From contig RFZW01000003.1 in assembly GCA_009920495.1 (NCBI GenBank), positions 1-52,286 of the forward strand: a stretch of 52,286 bases of DNA, given 5' to 3'. Shown in pieces: positions 25,131-35,390 of this stretch. The position numbers were made by a program, and so were the translations under genes. This DNA comes from Chitinophagia bacterium (GTDB lineage: Bacteria; Bacteroidota; Bacteroidia; Chitinophagales; Chitinophagaceae). The first letter of the stretch is position 1. The number at the start of each line of letters is the position of its first letter. The notes beneath the pieces were generated by a model. That model was not told the DNA's origin, made no database searches, and saw only the letters and a list, made by a program, of their open reading frames with translations.

Positions 25131-28040
25131 ATGTTACGATTGCTTACATTTTGCTTTATGCTATTCTTATCCACGCAAGCACTTGCTCAAAATACAGTGC
25201 TCAATGGTAAAGTCAATGATGCTGCGGGCAACCCAATTTCGGGCGCTAGTGTTCGTGTTGTTGGATCCAACAAGGGTACATTAACCAATGACAAAGGTGA
25301 ATTCACCTTAACCATTGCTGCTAATGCATCTTTACAAGTTTCCTCTACTAACTATGAAACTAAGGTAGTTGCTGTTCAAGGCAAATCTACTTTATTTATC
25401 GTGTTAGCTCAGGAAGCTACTAATTTAAGTGATGTTGTAATTATTGGTTATGGCTCACAAAAAAAGAAGGATTTAACCGGGGCCGTTCGTAAAATTAATT
25501 TAGAAGGTTCTCCTTTATCTAATATGACCAATGTTAATGCCTTGTCAGCCTTACAAGGGACACCTGGTGTCAATGTGGGTGCAGTAACCACTGCTGGAGC
25601 TTCTCCAAGTATATTAGTAAGAGGACAACGTTCATTATCTGCTTCAAATGCGCCATTGGTCATTTTAGATGGAGTTATTTTTTCAGGTAATTTAAATGAG
25701 ATCAATACACAAGATATCGCATCATTTGATGTGTTGATGGACGCAAGTGCTGCAGCAATTTATGGTTCTAGGGCTGCAAATGGTGTAATCATCGTAACCA
25801 CTAAAGTGGGTAAAGCAGGAAAGCCAATAATCACATTTACTAATAATTATGGTGTTCAAAGTTGGACTAGAAAACCAGAAATGCGTATGGGGGAAGATTT
25901 TATTAAATGGAGAACTGACAATAGAAAATTAGCTGGTCAAGCGGACTTATCTGTTCAAAAAGTATTGGATCCAAAAGAGTTAATTGCATATAATGCTGGC
26001 CAACAAATTAACTGGTTAGATGAAATTACTCAGTTTGCGCCATTAAATGATGTGAACATGAGTGTTTCAGGAAAGTCTGATAACGTAAATTATTATGTTT
26101 CAGGTAGCTTCTTAAACCAAAAAGGGGTAATTGATAACGATCAGTTCAAAAAATATAATATTGCAGCGAAATTAGATGCAAAAATAAATAAATGGTTATT
26201 TTATGGTTTGAATTTTTATTATTCAGCAAGGGATTATTCCGGTTTAGTGCCACGAATGGATCAAGCTACCATTGGAACACCTTATGCTTATAAGTGGAAG
26301 GATGAGGCTAGAAATATTTTAGACAAAGCCCCAGCTGTAGCAAACTTGGTCAATCCGTATTGGGAATCGCAATATGATGATAATTTGGAAAAATATACAA
26401 GTACAAGAATAATAGGATATGTTGCTGCTGATATTCCTTATATTAAAGGATTAAATTTCAGGGTAAATATTAGTAAAAATAAAACTGAAACAGTCAGTGG
26501 AAATTTCAGACATGAAACCTATTTTATCAATCCCGATAACGCTGCTGATATAGCTGCGCCTACGAAATTTTTAGCAAATACTTATGGAAGTATGGCGAAT
26601 GGTTTAAATAATTCTTGGGAGATACAAAATTTATTGACGTATAAAAAGTCTATTCAAAATCATAATTTTGACGCCTTGGCAGGATATCAAAGAGATTATA
26701 CTGCTGTTTCTACCTTGTCTACTTCAGCATCTGATTTCAATTCTGCAGGTACCACAACATTAGGTTACTATGGATTACATCTTGGAAATCCAGCAAATCA
26801 ACGCGTTAGATCTGCATTTGAAGAAAGATCAAACTTGGGTTATTTAGGCCGTTTAAATTATAATTATAATAGCAAGTATTACTTTACGATGAACTATCGT
26901 AAAGATGGTTATTCCGCATTTGCTCCAGGTAGAAAATTTGCTGAGTTTTATGGTGGGGCACTTGCTTATGCAATTAGTGAGGAAGCATTTTTCAAGAAAG
27001 CCTTACCTGTGGTTAATTACTTAAAGTTTAGAGTAGGATATGGACAAAATGGTAACCAAGGAATTGATCCTTATGAAACGATGGCAAATATATCCTCTGG
27101 ATCTACTGTTTTTGGTTCAACAAGTACCTTATTTATTTATCAAGGTAACTTATCTAACCTAGGGTTGTCATGGGAGAAAACTACCACTACAAATTTTGGA
27201 TTAAACTTTGCTATGTTTAATAATCGCATAAGTGGTGATTTGAATATTTATAAAAGTCAAACAACGGATCAATTATTAACAAGGTCATTGCCTAGTTTAT
27301 CGGGTTTTGGATCTGTTAGAACAAATATTGGTCAAGTAGATAACCAAGGCGTTGAAGCATCCATTACTGGTGTGATTATTGAACCAAAAAGTGCCAATGG
27401 TATACGTTGGGAAGCCACTGCAAATTTATGGTTAAATAGAAATAAAGTAGTTGCTTTAACTGGCGTTGATGCTGATGGTAATGGAATTGAAGATGATGAT
27501 TTGGGAAATAGATGGTTTATTGGGAAACCAATTGGCGCTATTTATGACTACAAAGTGGAAGGAATTGTTCAAACTGGTGATGCTGACTACATTGCGAAAT
27601 ATGGTGCAAAACCAGGTGATTTGAAAATACTAGATATTAATGGAACTAAAAGAGATGATGGTTTACCTGACGGAAAAATAAATTCATTTGATAGAACTAT
27701 TGTTGGTTATGTACAACCTCGTTATAGTTGGAGCTTTGCAAATACAATTTCTTATAAAAATTGGCAATTTTATTTCAATTTCAATGCGATTACGGGTGGT
27801 GGATCTGAAAATTATTATAATTCACCAAATTCAACTTATAACTTAAGTACTTTTGGTAATAACCAGCAACAAAACTGGTTAAATAAGGAATATTGGACAC
27901 CTGAAACTCCAAGCAATACATTTGCGCGACCTAACTATTCAAATCCTTATGGCTATAGTTATCCTCATGCTCGTACATTTATTCGTTTGCAGGATGTGAG
28001 TTTGCAATATGCACTTAACTCTAAGCAAATAACTTTTTAA
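25131..28040 (+). CDS. susC: SusC/RagA-family TonB-linked outer membrane protein, C-terminus short
   Basis: It has a signal peptide (MLRLLTFCFMLFLSTQALAQ), then a carboxypeptidase-regulatory-like domain (VLNGKVNDAAGNPISGASV), then the plug domain (VDALQ-type LSALQGTPGVNV, SILVRGQRSLSASNAPL, DASAAAIYGSRAANGVIIVTT), then a long beta-barrel region. SusC imports oligosaccharides with TonB energy, with SusD as its lid. It stops after TFIRLQDVSLQYALNSKQITF. Relatives normally continue for 60-75 residues past LQDVSLSY, including the last barrel strands needed for membrane insertion. A deletion near the 3' end is likely. SusD begins 23 bp later. Confidence 0.9.
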   Translation: MLRLLTFCFMLFLSTQALAQNTVLNGKVNDAAGNPISGASVRVVGSNKGTLTNDKGEFTLTIAANASLQVSSTNYETKVVAVQGKSTLFIVLAQEATNLSDVVIIGYGSQKKKDLTGAVRKINLEGSPLSNMTNVNALSALQGTPGVNVGAVTTAGASPSILVRGQRSLSASNAPLVILDGVIFSGNLNEINTQDIASFDVLMDASAAAIYGSRAANGVIIVTTKVGKAGKPIITFTNNYGVQSWTRKPEMRMGEDFIKWRTDNRKLAGQADLSVQKVLDPKELIAYNAGQQINWLDEITQFAPLNDVNMSVSGKSDNVNYYVSGSFLNQKGVIDNDQFKKYNIAAKLDAKINKWLFYGLNFYYSARDYSGLVPRMDQATIGTPYAYKWKDEARNILDKAPAVANLVNPYWESQYDDNLEKYTSTRIIGYVAADIPYIKGLNFRVNISKNKTETVSGNFRHETYFINPDNAADIAAPTKFLANTYGSMANGLNNSWEIQNLLTYKKSIQNHNFDALAGYQRDYTAVSTLSTSASDFNSAGTTTLGYYGLHLGNPANQRVRSAFEERSNLGYLGRLNYNYNSKYYFTMNYRKDGYSAFAPGRKFAEFYGGALAYAISEEAFFKKALPVVNYLKFRVGYGQNGNQGIDPYETMANISSGSTVFGSTSTLFIYQGNLSNLGLSWEKTTTTNFGLNFAMFNNRISGDLNIYKSQTTDQLLTRSLPSLSGFGSVRTNIGQVDNQGVEASITGVIIEPKSANGIRWEATANLWLNRNKVVALTGVDADGNGIEDDDLGNRWFIGKPIGAIYDYKVEGIVQTGDADYIAKYGAKPGDLKILDINGTKRDDGLPDGKINSFDRTIVGYVQPRYSWSFANTISYKNWQFYFNFNAITGGGSENYYNSPNSTYNLSTFGNNQQQNWLNKEYWTPETPSNTFARPNYSNPYGYSYPHARTFIRLQDVSLQYALNSKQITF

Positions 28041-28063
28041 TCACTAGAATAATTAATAATATT

Positions 28064-29749
28064 ATGAAAAATCAAATAAAAAAAGTATCAATTGTTCTGT
28101 TTGCTTTTTGTTTTTTAATCAGCTGTAAGAAGGACGATACTTCTTTTTTAGAAGAAATTAGAAAAGACGGATTGACTGTAGATAATGCGTTAATCACAAA
28201 AGCACAATTTGAGTTAGCTTTAAATAGTTGTTACAGACAAGTACAATATTTTTATAATTCTACAGATGGATGGACCGATTATTGGCACTTGGGTGTAAAC
28301 ATTGATGTTGCGGCTACTACCACAATCTATATAGCAGATCCGTCAGCGCCTTGGGTGGATTACACAAAAATCAATTCTCAAGATGCACAATCAGCAAAAT
28401 GGTGGAGCTGGAATTTTACATTAATAAAGTATGCAAATACGGTTATTGGCGGGGTAGAAAATAAATATGCAGTAATTAGTGCGGATGAAAAAAAGGCACT
28501 ACTAGCTGAAGCAAGATTTTTTAGAGCTTGGGCATATCGTAATTTAAATATCGCATTTGGTGGTGTGCCAATTATCGCAGGACCAGTTACCGAACCAAAA
28601 GTTGATTTTGTTCGTAATACGCCTGCAGAATGTAATGCGTTCATCAAAGCTGATTTAGAATATGCAAGTGCAAACTTGCCTATTACAACTACAGTTAACG
28701 GAAGAGTTGTTAGAGCTGCTGCTGATAACTTATTAGCTGAAATTAATATTATCTTGAAAGATTATGATGGCGCTATTGCTGCTGCTACAAGAGTAATTGG
28801 TGGTGCGAGTGGATCCTATTCATTAATGAATACACGTTTTGGTGCTAGAAAAGCTGAAACTATGACAACCCGTGGAACCCCAACTGATTACTATTGGGAT
28901 TTGCATGAAATCAATAATACCGACTATCAAATGGGTAATAAGGAGGCCATTTGGGTAGCACAATTTGAGCGTAATACACCAGGCGGTGGTGTTGGTTATC
29001 CAACACAAGGCAATTGGATGGTTCAAGGTCGTGCTTATTGGTGTAGACATTGGTTATTTGCAAAAGCAGGACATAATAATACGGCAGCTGACAGTATTGG
29101 CAGAGGCGCTTCATTTATTAGGGGAACAAATTACTCCAACTGGGATGTTTGGGCAAATTCAAATGGGGATATTAGAAATAATGAGACGAATATTCGTCGT
29201 AAATTTTATTTCAATACTGACATTGCCGCAACTTCTACACAGCCAGCATTTAAAAAAGGTGATTTAATTCCTAAATCATTTTTAACTGCTGCTGAAGATT
29301 CAATGTGGTACTGTTACCCTAACTGGACAAAATTTGGCACTGACAAACATTTTGCCGGCGATTTCATTTATGGATATACTAAGGACCAGTATGTAATGAG
29401 GTTACCTGAAACCTTATTATTAAGGGCTGAAGCATATATTGCTAAAGGTGATAAAGCTAGTGCATTGGCTGATGTAAATACCATCCGTGCGCGTGCAAAA
29501 GCACCATTAGCTTCAGTGAATGAAATGGATATTAACTACATTTTAGATGAGCGTGTGAGAGAATTATATGGTGAAGAATTTAGAATGTTAACCTTAATGA
29601 GATTAGGTTTGCTATTTGATCGCGTTAAAAAATATGGCGGTGCTATTCAAAGTGCTACTGTATCTGCAAAAAATAATTTATTACCAATTCCGCAGAGCGA
29701 AATTGATAGAAATATTGGCGCAAAGTTGGTTCAAAATCCTGGATATTAG
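28064..29749 (+). CDS. susD: SusD/RagB-family nutrient-binding outer membrane lipoprotein
   Basis: The 561-residue lipoprotein has a signal ending FCFLISCKK (lipobox Cys). The N-terminal SusD helices follow (ALITKAQFELALNSCYRQVQ, then AEARFFRAWAYRNLNIAFGGVPI), and the C-terminal RagB part contains LRAEAYIAKGDKASALADVN and ILDERVRELYGEEFRM. The end (NLLPIPQSEIDRNIGAKLVQNPGY) is family-typical, so the gene is complete. SusD binds oligosaccharide at the cell surface and caps SusC. A strong hairpin lies 24 bp after its stop. Confidence 0.93.
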   Translation: MKNQIKKVSIVLFAFCFLISCKKDDTSFLEEIRKDGLTVDNALITKAQFELALNSCYRQVQYFYNSTDGWTDYWHLGVNIDVAATTTIYIADPSAPWVDYTKINSQDAQSAKWWSWNFTLIKYANTVIGGVENKYAVISADEKKALLAEARFFRAWAYRNLNIAFGGVPIIAGPVTEPKVDFVRNTPAECNAFIKADLEYASANLPITTTVNGRVVRAAADNLLAEINIILKDYDGAIAAATRVIGGASGSYSLMNTRFGARKAETMTTRGTPTDYYWDLHEINNTDYQMGNKEAIWVAQFERNTPGGGVGYPTQGNWMVQGRAYWCRHWLFAKAGHNNTAADSIGRGASFIRGTNYSNWDVWANSNGDIRNNETNIRRKFYFNTDIAATSTQPAFKKGDLIPKSFLTAAEDSMWYCYPNWTKFGTDKHFAGDFIYGYTKDQYVMRLPETLLLRAEAYIAKGDKASALADVNTIRARAKAPLASVNEMDINYILDERVRELYGEEFRMLTLMRLGLLFDRVKKYGGAIQSATVSAKNNLLPIPQSEIDRNIGAKLVQNPGY

Positions 29750-29772
29750 GATAAATAGTTCAATCGTTTAAA

Positions 29773-29819
29773 ATAGCCAACTATTATTTACTTAAATTTA
29801 AGTAGTAATAGTTGGCTAT
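29773..29819 (+). terminator. hairpin after susD
   Basis: A perfect 14-bp stem is formed by ATAGCCAACTATTA (29773-29786) and its complement TAATAGTTGGCTAT (29806-29819), with further partial pairing inside. It is placed between susD and the GH2 gene and probably terminates or stabilises the susCD transcript. The T-run is weak on both sides. The right arm runs directly into the in-frame leader of the GH2 protein, which supports a deletion of that gene's original start region. Confidence 0.6.
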
Positions 29820-29944
29820 ATTCGTTAAACGCCCAAACAGATCAGTTTGCTAAAATTGGCGCACAAAAGTACGCACTTCAAAAAGATTTATTAATTGAAC
29901 CGCCGCCCCCTGTTTTAACTAATAAAATACTTCCTGGTGGTTTA

Positions 29945-32791
29945 ATGCAAGGTGACGCATTTAAATACAATCATCAAATTTCTACTAAGGAGGAGTTACA
30001 ATTGGAATTAGACTCAATCAAAAAACACTACGCAGGTTTTTTAAAGGGCGATTGGCAGGAAGTAAAAATGCCACATTATGGACCACCCATTGGACATGCG
30101 GTTACGTATTACAGCAAAGAGATTATTTTAAATGAGGATATGTTAAGCTTGGGTAGTTTGTTTACATGTTTTAAAGGGGTGGACTATAAAGCTGAAGTAT
30201 ATTTTAATAATGTGTTTATTGGAAAGCATGAAGGATTTTTTGCTCCTTTTGAGTTTGACGTAATTAAATATGCGCATCAAGGGAAAAATACTTTATTGGT
30301 TAAAGTAATCAACGAGCCCACTACCACAGGTTCAGTAGATGAAAAAGGAGTACATACGGTTGGCAATAAAATTTATGCAGCTGGTGGTTTAGGCTATGAT
30401 GAACCAATAGAGGGTTGGCATATTTGCCCGCCAGCCATGGGCATTTACCAGGATTGCTATTTAGAAGCTAGGTCCACATTATTTGTTTCAGACGTATTTG
30501 TGCGACCCATAACAAACGAAAGTAAAGCTGAAGTATGGTTAGAAATTTTTAATACGCAAACAAATCAAAAAAATATCTCCATTAATTTATCCCTGTATGG
30601 TGAAAATTTTAAAGACACTGTATTTGAAAATCAAACTTATTTAGCAAGTACAACTCACATACCTGGAATTGGTGATTTAGTAAAACCCACAGATTGGCAA
30701 ACCAAATCACTGCCTATGCAGTATGGGGTAAATTATATTAAAATTCCAATAAGTATTTCTGATTTTAAATGTTGGGAAACGAATACACCTTGGTTGTATA
30801 ATTTACAAATTAAATTATCAGATGCCACTAATCGTGAAGTAGATAAGGTGAATAAAAATTTTGGTATGAGAAGCTTTCACATGGATACAGTGAACATACC
30901 CAAAGGAAAAATGTTTTTAAACGGAAAGCCTATTCGATTAAGGGGTGCTAATTCAATGGGGTTTGAACAAAACGATGTAAAAAATAAAAACTGGAACCAA
31001 CTCATTGATGATATTTTATTAGCGAAGCTGGCGAATATGAATTTTTTAAGATTCACACAACGACCAGTACAATCCGAAGTGTATGATTACTGTGATAAAC
31101 TAGGCATGTTGAATCAAACCGATCTTCCTTTATTTGGAGGACTTAGGGTGAATCAATTTTCGGAAGCGGTCAAGCAAGCGGAAGAAATGGAAAGGTTGGT
31201 GCGATCACACCCTTCAACGGTAGTAGTTACTTATATGAATGAACGTTTTCCAAATGCAGAAGGCAGTCCTCAAAGGAGTTTTGATAATTCACAAGCCATT
31301 TATAAAGTTTTTGCAGCAATGGATCAAGCCGTTTTATTATCAAATCCAGATAGAGTCATAAAAGCAGGAGATGGCGACTATGATCCACCAAGTCCTGGTC
31401 TTCCAGATGCACATTGTTATAATACTTGGTACAATGGACATGCATTAGATTTAGGTAAATTTTATAAAGGGTATTGGCAATTAATTAAACCAAATTGGTT
31501 GTATGGCTGTGGTGAATTCGGTGCTGAAGGATTAGACCCACTCAATACCATGTTGAAATATTATCCAAAAGAATGGCTACCTCAAAATGATGATGAAAAT
31601 AAAATTTGGACCGCAAATAAAATTTCAAAATCACAAACCAATACATTTCATTACATGTGGTATCCCACACAAGTTGGTCTTGATAATTGGATCAATGAAA
31701 GTCAAAATTTTCAAGCTTGGGCGATGAAGTTAGTTGCGGAATCATTCAGAAGGGATGCTCGAAATGTTTCAGCCGCAGTTCATTTATTTATTGATGCTTG
31801 GCCTGCAGGTTGGATGAAAGCGATCATGGATGTAGATAGGCAGCCCAAGAAAGCTTTCTTTACTTACCGCAATGCTTTAGCGCCATTATTACCTTCTATT
31901 AGAAGCGATCGAAATTCATTTACGGCGGGCGACACTACGCAACTTGAAGCCTGGATTTCAAATGATCAAAACAACATTCCTTTAAATCATACCATTCAAT
32001 ACGAAGTATTTATCAATGGCAAAGCGGTAGTCAGGCAAATGGCGAAAGCGGATATATTATCTAATGCCCCACAATTTCAAGGTTTTATAAAATTTGTCGT
32101 TCCTGAAGTTGCTAGCCGAACTATTGCACATGTTAAATTAGGGGTGTTTAATGAACAAGGAATTTGTATTGAACACAACTCACTAGATTTGGAAGTATTT
32201 CCCACTTTCAAAAAATCAACACAGAAATTATTTGTATTAGGAGATAAATTAAGCAAGGCAAATAAAATTGCCGCAGATTTGAATTATACGATAGCTTCTG
32301 TTATGAATAATGCGCAAGTACTCATTGTTGATGGTCCTGCAGAGTATGAAAAAAATAAAACTGAAATTAATGCTTTTGTTAAAAATGGCGGTAAGGCAAT
32401 ATTAAACGAATGGCCTAATGGCGATTATGAAATTGAAAGCAATAAATTTAATATTCAATCCACCATTATGGGTAATTATTATTTTGCAAACATTAGTAAT
32501 GAAGTTTTGTCTTCTTCAACATTAAAGCCAAAAGATTTTTTTATGTGGTATGATAAATCCAAAGATTATATACAACCCATTTTATATTCCGTGATTAAAG
32601 CGCCTAATTTTAAACCATTGGCAACTAGTGGCCTTTGTAATTTCGCTGGGGAGGATCCAGCTGGTTATTTAGCGACTGGATCGTTTAAATATGGCAAAGG
32701 ACAATTTATTGTCAATACCATTAGTTTAGCAGGAAGAATCAAGGAAAATCCAGCCGGTGTTGAGTTCTTAAAAACAATCTTGAAAAAATAA
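29945..32791 (+). CDS. glycoside hydrolase family 2 protein, export signal apparently lost
   Basis: The 948-residue protein has the GH2 layout: jelly-roll domain first (ITKEI-type VYFNNVFIGKHEGFFAPFEF), an Ig-like domain, then the TIM barrel. The acid/base Glu is E433 in TYMNERFPN and the likely nucleophile is E524 or E528 in YGCGEFGAEGL. After the barrel come further beta-domains and a C-terminal Rossmann-like stretch (AQVLIVDGPAEYEKN). Upstream of the ATG the frame stays open to 29777 and encodes SLNAQTDQFAKIGAQKYALQ, which looks like the end of a signal peptide (xNAQ) plus mature protein, yet no ATG, GTG or TTG exists there. The original start has probably been deleted. The specific glycosidic bond is unknown. 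Confidence 0.82.
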   Translation: MQGDAFKYNHQISTKEELQLELDSIKKHYAGFLKGDWQEVKMPHYGPPIGHAVTYYSKEIILNEDMLSLGSLFTCFKGVDYKAEVYFNNVFIGKHEGFFAPFEFDVIKYAHQGKNTLLVKVINEPTTTGSVDEKGVHTVGNKIYAAGGLGYDEPIEGWHICPPAMGIYQDCYLEARSTLFVSDVFVRPITNESKAEVWLEIFNTQTNQKNISINLSLYGENFKDTVFENQTYLASTTHIPGIGDLVKPTDWQTKSLPMQYGVNYIKIPISISDFKCWETNTPWLYNLQIKLSDATNREVDKVNKNFGMRSFHMDTVNIPKGKMFLNGKPIRLRGANSMGFEQNDVKNKNWNQLIDDILLAKLANMNFLRFTQRPVQSEVYDYCDKLGMLNQTDLPLFGGLRVNQFSEAVKQAEEMERLVRSHPSTVVVTYMNERFPNAEGSPQRSFDNSQAIYKVFAAMDQAVLLSNPDRVIKAGDGDYDPPSPGLPDAHCYNTWYNGHALDLGKFYKGYWQLIKPNWLYGCGEFGAEGLDPLNTMLKYYPKEWLPQNDDENKIWTANKISKSQTNTFHYMWYPTQVGLDNWINESQNFQAWAMKLVAESFRRDARNVSAAVHLFIDAWPAGWMKAIMDVDRQPKKAFFTYRNALAPLLPSIRSDRNSFTAGDTTQLEAWISNDQNNIPLNHTIQYEVFINGKAVVRQMAKADILSNAPQFQGFIKFVVPEVASRTIAHVKLGVFNEQGICIEHNSLDLEVFPTFKKSTQKLFVLGDKLSKANKIAADLNYTIASVMNNAQVLIVDGPAEYEKNKTEINAFVKNGGKAILNEWPNGDYEIESNKFNIQSTIMGNYYFANISNEVLSSSTLKPKDFFMWYDKSKDYIQPILYSVIKAPNFKPLATSGLCNFAGEDPAGYLATGSFKYGKGQFIVNTISLAGRIKENPAGVEFLKTILKK

Positions 32792-32799
32792 AATATTTT

Positions 32800-33612
32800 A
32801 TGCGTAATAATATTTCATATTACTGTCCACATTGGGGTAACCAAAAATCTTTTGATACTTTTTGTAAGAATGTAAAAAATGCAGGCTATGATGGTGTTGA
32901 GATGGATATTCCATTTGACGAAGATGAGCGCGACCATATTTTTGTCAAATTAAAAAAATACCAACTTAGGCTAATAGGTCAATATTGGCAATCCATGGAA
33001 AAGGATTTCAAAACACATAAGGCTAGTTTTACAAAATACTTGTATCATTTAGCCTCCTTTGAACCTGTATTAATTAATACACAAACAGGGAAGGATTATT
33101 TCAGCTTTGAAAAAAATATGGAATTAATCCAACTTGCTGAAAATATAAGCAAACAAACCGGTGTAATGATTGCACATGAAACGCATCGTGGTAAGTTTTT
33201 ATACAATTTGCCCGTTGTGCAAGCTTGTGTAAAGGCAAATAAAAATGTGAAACTTACTTTGGATGCCTCTCATTTTTGTAATGTTCATGAATCTTATTTG
33301 GAGGATCAAGCAGAAGCTTTACAGGCAGCCATTACGCATACCCAACATTTACACGCCAGGGTTGGACATCCCGAAGGCCCACAAGTAAATGACCCTCGGG
33401 CACCTGAATGGTCAGAAGCGTTAAAAAAACATTTTTCATGGTGGGATCAGGTGGTTGCATTGCATAAGAAAAACAAAACACCCTTAACCATTACCACTGA
33501 ATTTGGCCCTGCACCCTATATGCCAAGTTATCCTTATTCAAATAAACCTGTTGCAAAACAATGGGATATTAATATATTTATGTTGACCCAATTACAAAAT
33601 CGTTATAAATAA
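32800..33612 (+). CDS. sugar phosphate isomerase/epimerase-like TIM barrel protein
   Basis: The 270-residue protein belongs to the AP-endonuclease-2/xylose-isomerase-like superfamily. It opens MRNNISYYCPHWGNQKSF and has VKNAGYDGVEMDIPFDE. Acidic and His residues suited to metal binding occur in MIAHETHRGK, LTLDASHFCNVHE, HLHARVGHPEGPQ and ITTEFGPAPY. Such proteins isomerise, epimerise or dehydrate sugars. No signal peptide is present, so it should act in the cytoplasm on products of the GH2 and GH20 enzymes. It sits 8 bp after GH2 and 3 bp before GH20. Confidence 0.82.
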   Translation: MRNNISYYCPHWGNQKSFDTFCKNVKNAGYDGVEMDIPFDEDERDHIFVKLKKYQLRLIGQYWQSMEKDFKTHKASFTKYLYHLASFEPVLINTQTGKDYFSFEKNMELIQLAENISKQTGVMIAHETHRGKFLYNLPVVQACVKANKNVKLTLDASHFCNVHESYLEDQAEALQAAITHTQHLHARVGHPEGPQVNDPRAPEWSEALKKHFSWWDQVVALHKKNKTPLTITTEFGPAPYMPSYPYSNKPVAKQWDINIFMLTQLQNRYK

Positions 33613-33615
33613 TTT

Positions 33616-35208
33616 ATGAAAATAAAATGTATACTGGCTTGCTTGATAATATCATTACTTGTACAAAATGTAAGTGCACAAGTTTTTAATATCTTACCCT
33701 ATCCAAATAAATTGGAAACCACTACCAAGGGTCAATTTGATTTAAATACTACAATTGAAATTGCAAGTGCCATAACTGATCCGATGGTAACGCCCACTAT
33801 TCAAGTATTGAAAGAAAACCTAAATCAATACCGTAAAACATCATCTAATAGAAAAACAAAATTTGAAATCTATTTAGATAATTCAATCACGAATAAGGAA
33901 GGGTATACGCTTAGTATCGCATCAAATAAAATTATTTTAAAAGGAAATAACGCAATTGGTATTTTTTATGGTGTTCAAACATTTCTACAATTAGCAGAAC
34001 AGTTTAAAAAAACCAAATTAATTCCCGCTGTATTTATTGAGGATGCACCCGCTTTATCCTATAGAGGTTTAATGCTGGATGTGTCAAGACATTTTTTCCC
34101 AATCGACTTTGTTAAAAAACTAGTTGATATCATGGCGATGCAAAAGATGAATAATTTGCATATGCATTTAACGGATGATCAAGGTTGGCGGATTGAGATT
34201 AAAAAGTATCCAAAGCTGACAGAGGTTGGAGGCTATCGCAATGGTACCATTATTGGCAAGTTTCCTGGAGATGGCAATACCAATCAACGTTATGGTGGGT
34301 TTTATACGCAAGCAGAATTGAAGGACTTAGTGCGTTATGCCGCCACTAAATTTATAAATATCGTACCTGAAATAGAAATGCCAGGGCATGCGAGTGCAGC
34401 TATAGCAGCATATCCTGCTTTAAGCACTTTTGAAAGTGAAAAAAAGGTACAGGAAACCTGGGGTGTTTTTGAGGATGTATTTTCGCCTACAGAATATACT
34501 TTTAATTTTTTACAGGATGTTTTAGATGAAGTCATGGCCATTTTTCCTTCACCAGTGATACATATTGGTGGAGATGAATGTCCAAAGGAAGCATGGAAAC
34601 GTTCGGCGTTTTGTCAGCTATTAATGAAAGAAAAAGGAATAAAGGACGAACATGCTTTACAGAGCTATTTTATTCAACGAATTGAAAAGTATATAAATTC
34701 AAAAGGCAGGCAGATTATCGGGTGGGATGAAATTTTAGAAGGTGGCTTAGCGCCGAATGCAAAAGTAATGAGTTGGAGAGGGGAAGCTGGCGGTATTGAA
34801 GCAGCAAAGCAACATCATGATGTAATCATGACACCAATTGATTATTGTTATTTTAATTTTTATCAATCTACTAATCCTAAAGATTCTATCGCTTGGGGTG
34901 GATTTTTACCACTTTCAAAAGTGTATAATTATAATCCAATGCCGAAGGGTTTAAATGAATTAGATGCAACTTATATTAAAGGAATTCAAGCTAATTTATG
35001 GACCGAATATGTAACTAATGTTAAATTAGCGGAGTATATGTTATTTCCTCGCTCTATTGCGTTTGCTGAAGTTGCTTGGACAAAACAAAAACCAGGGTTT
35101 GATCATTTTGTAAAAAGGTTAGTTCCTTATTTAAGTCAATTAAAAGCAAATGACATTCATTATTCTACGCAGTTATTTGATATATGGATGGCGTTAATTT
35201 TACATTAG
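33616..35208 (+). CDS. GH20 beta-N-acetylhexosaminidase, main part of a disrupted gene
   Basis: It has a signal peptide (MKIKCILACLIISLLVQNVSAQ), then the GH20b domain, then the catalytic barrel with LSYRGLMLDVSRHFFP, HLTDDQGWRIEIKKYP and the catalytic pair D320-E321 in HIGGDECPKEAW. It removes terminal GlcNAc/GalNAc in the periplasm using substrate-assisted catalysis. After QLKANDIHYSTQLFDI the reading enters a non-family tail (WMALILH) and stops. The lost C-terminal part reappears in another frame at 35184. The catalytic domain itself looks complete, so the enzyme might still work. Confidence 0.85.
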   Translation: MKIKCILACLIISLLVQNVSAQVFNILPYPNKLETTTKGQFDLNTTIEIASAITDPMVTPTIQVLKENLNQYRKTSSNRKTKFEIYLDNSITNKEGYTLSIASNKIILKGNNAIGIFYGVQTFLQLAEQFKKTKLIPAVFIEDAPALSYRGLMLDVSRHFFPIDFVKKLVDIMAMQKMNNLHMHLTDDQGWRIEIKKYPKLTEVGGYRNGTIIGKFPGDGNTNQRYGGFYTQAELKDLVRYAATKFINIVPEIEMPGHASAAIAAYPALSTFESEKKVQETWGVFEDVFSPTEYTFNFLQDVLDEVMAIFPSPVIHIGGDECPKEAWKRSAFCQLLMKEKGIKDEHALQSYFIQRIEKYINSKGRQIIGWDEILEGGLAPNAKVMSWRGEAGGIEAAKQHHDVIMTPIDYCYFNFYQSTNPKDSIAWGGFLPLSKVYNYNPMPKGLNELDATYIKGIQANLWTEYVTNVKLAEYMLFPRSIAFAEVAWTKQKPGFDHFVKRLVPYLSQLKANDIHYSTQLFDIWMALILH

Positions 35209-35390
35209 TTGCTAAACAAGATAATTTTGAAAAAGCAAAAGATGGTAAGTTTACCTTGAATATAGCAACACCTGTAGCACAAGCGAAATACTTAAAAATT
35301 ATTGCACTTCCCTTGGATAAAATACCTGCTGGCAATGCTGGCGCAGGCTCACCAGCTTGGTTATTTATGGATGAAGTTATGGTGAACTAG
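35184..35390 (+). CDS. C-terminal discoidin-like fragment of the GH20 gene
   Basis: This 68-residue stretch (DGVNFTLVAKQDNFEKAKDG, then AKYLKIIALPLDKIPAGNAG, then WLFMDEVMVN) reads like the end of the F5/8 type C-like domain that closes many Bacteroidota GH20 enzymes. It overlaps the preceding frame by 25 bp and has no independent start context. The natural reading is that a roughly 100-residue segment plus frame was lost between the barrel and this piece. It is not a separate gene. Confidence 0.65.
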   Translation: MDGVNFTLVAKQDNFEKAKDGKFTLNIATPVAQAKYLKIIALPLDKIPAGNAGAGSPAWLFMDEVMVN

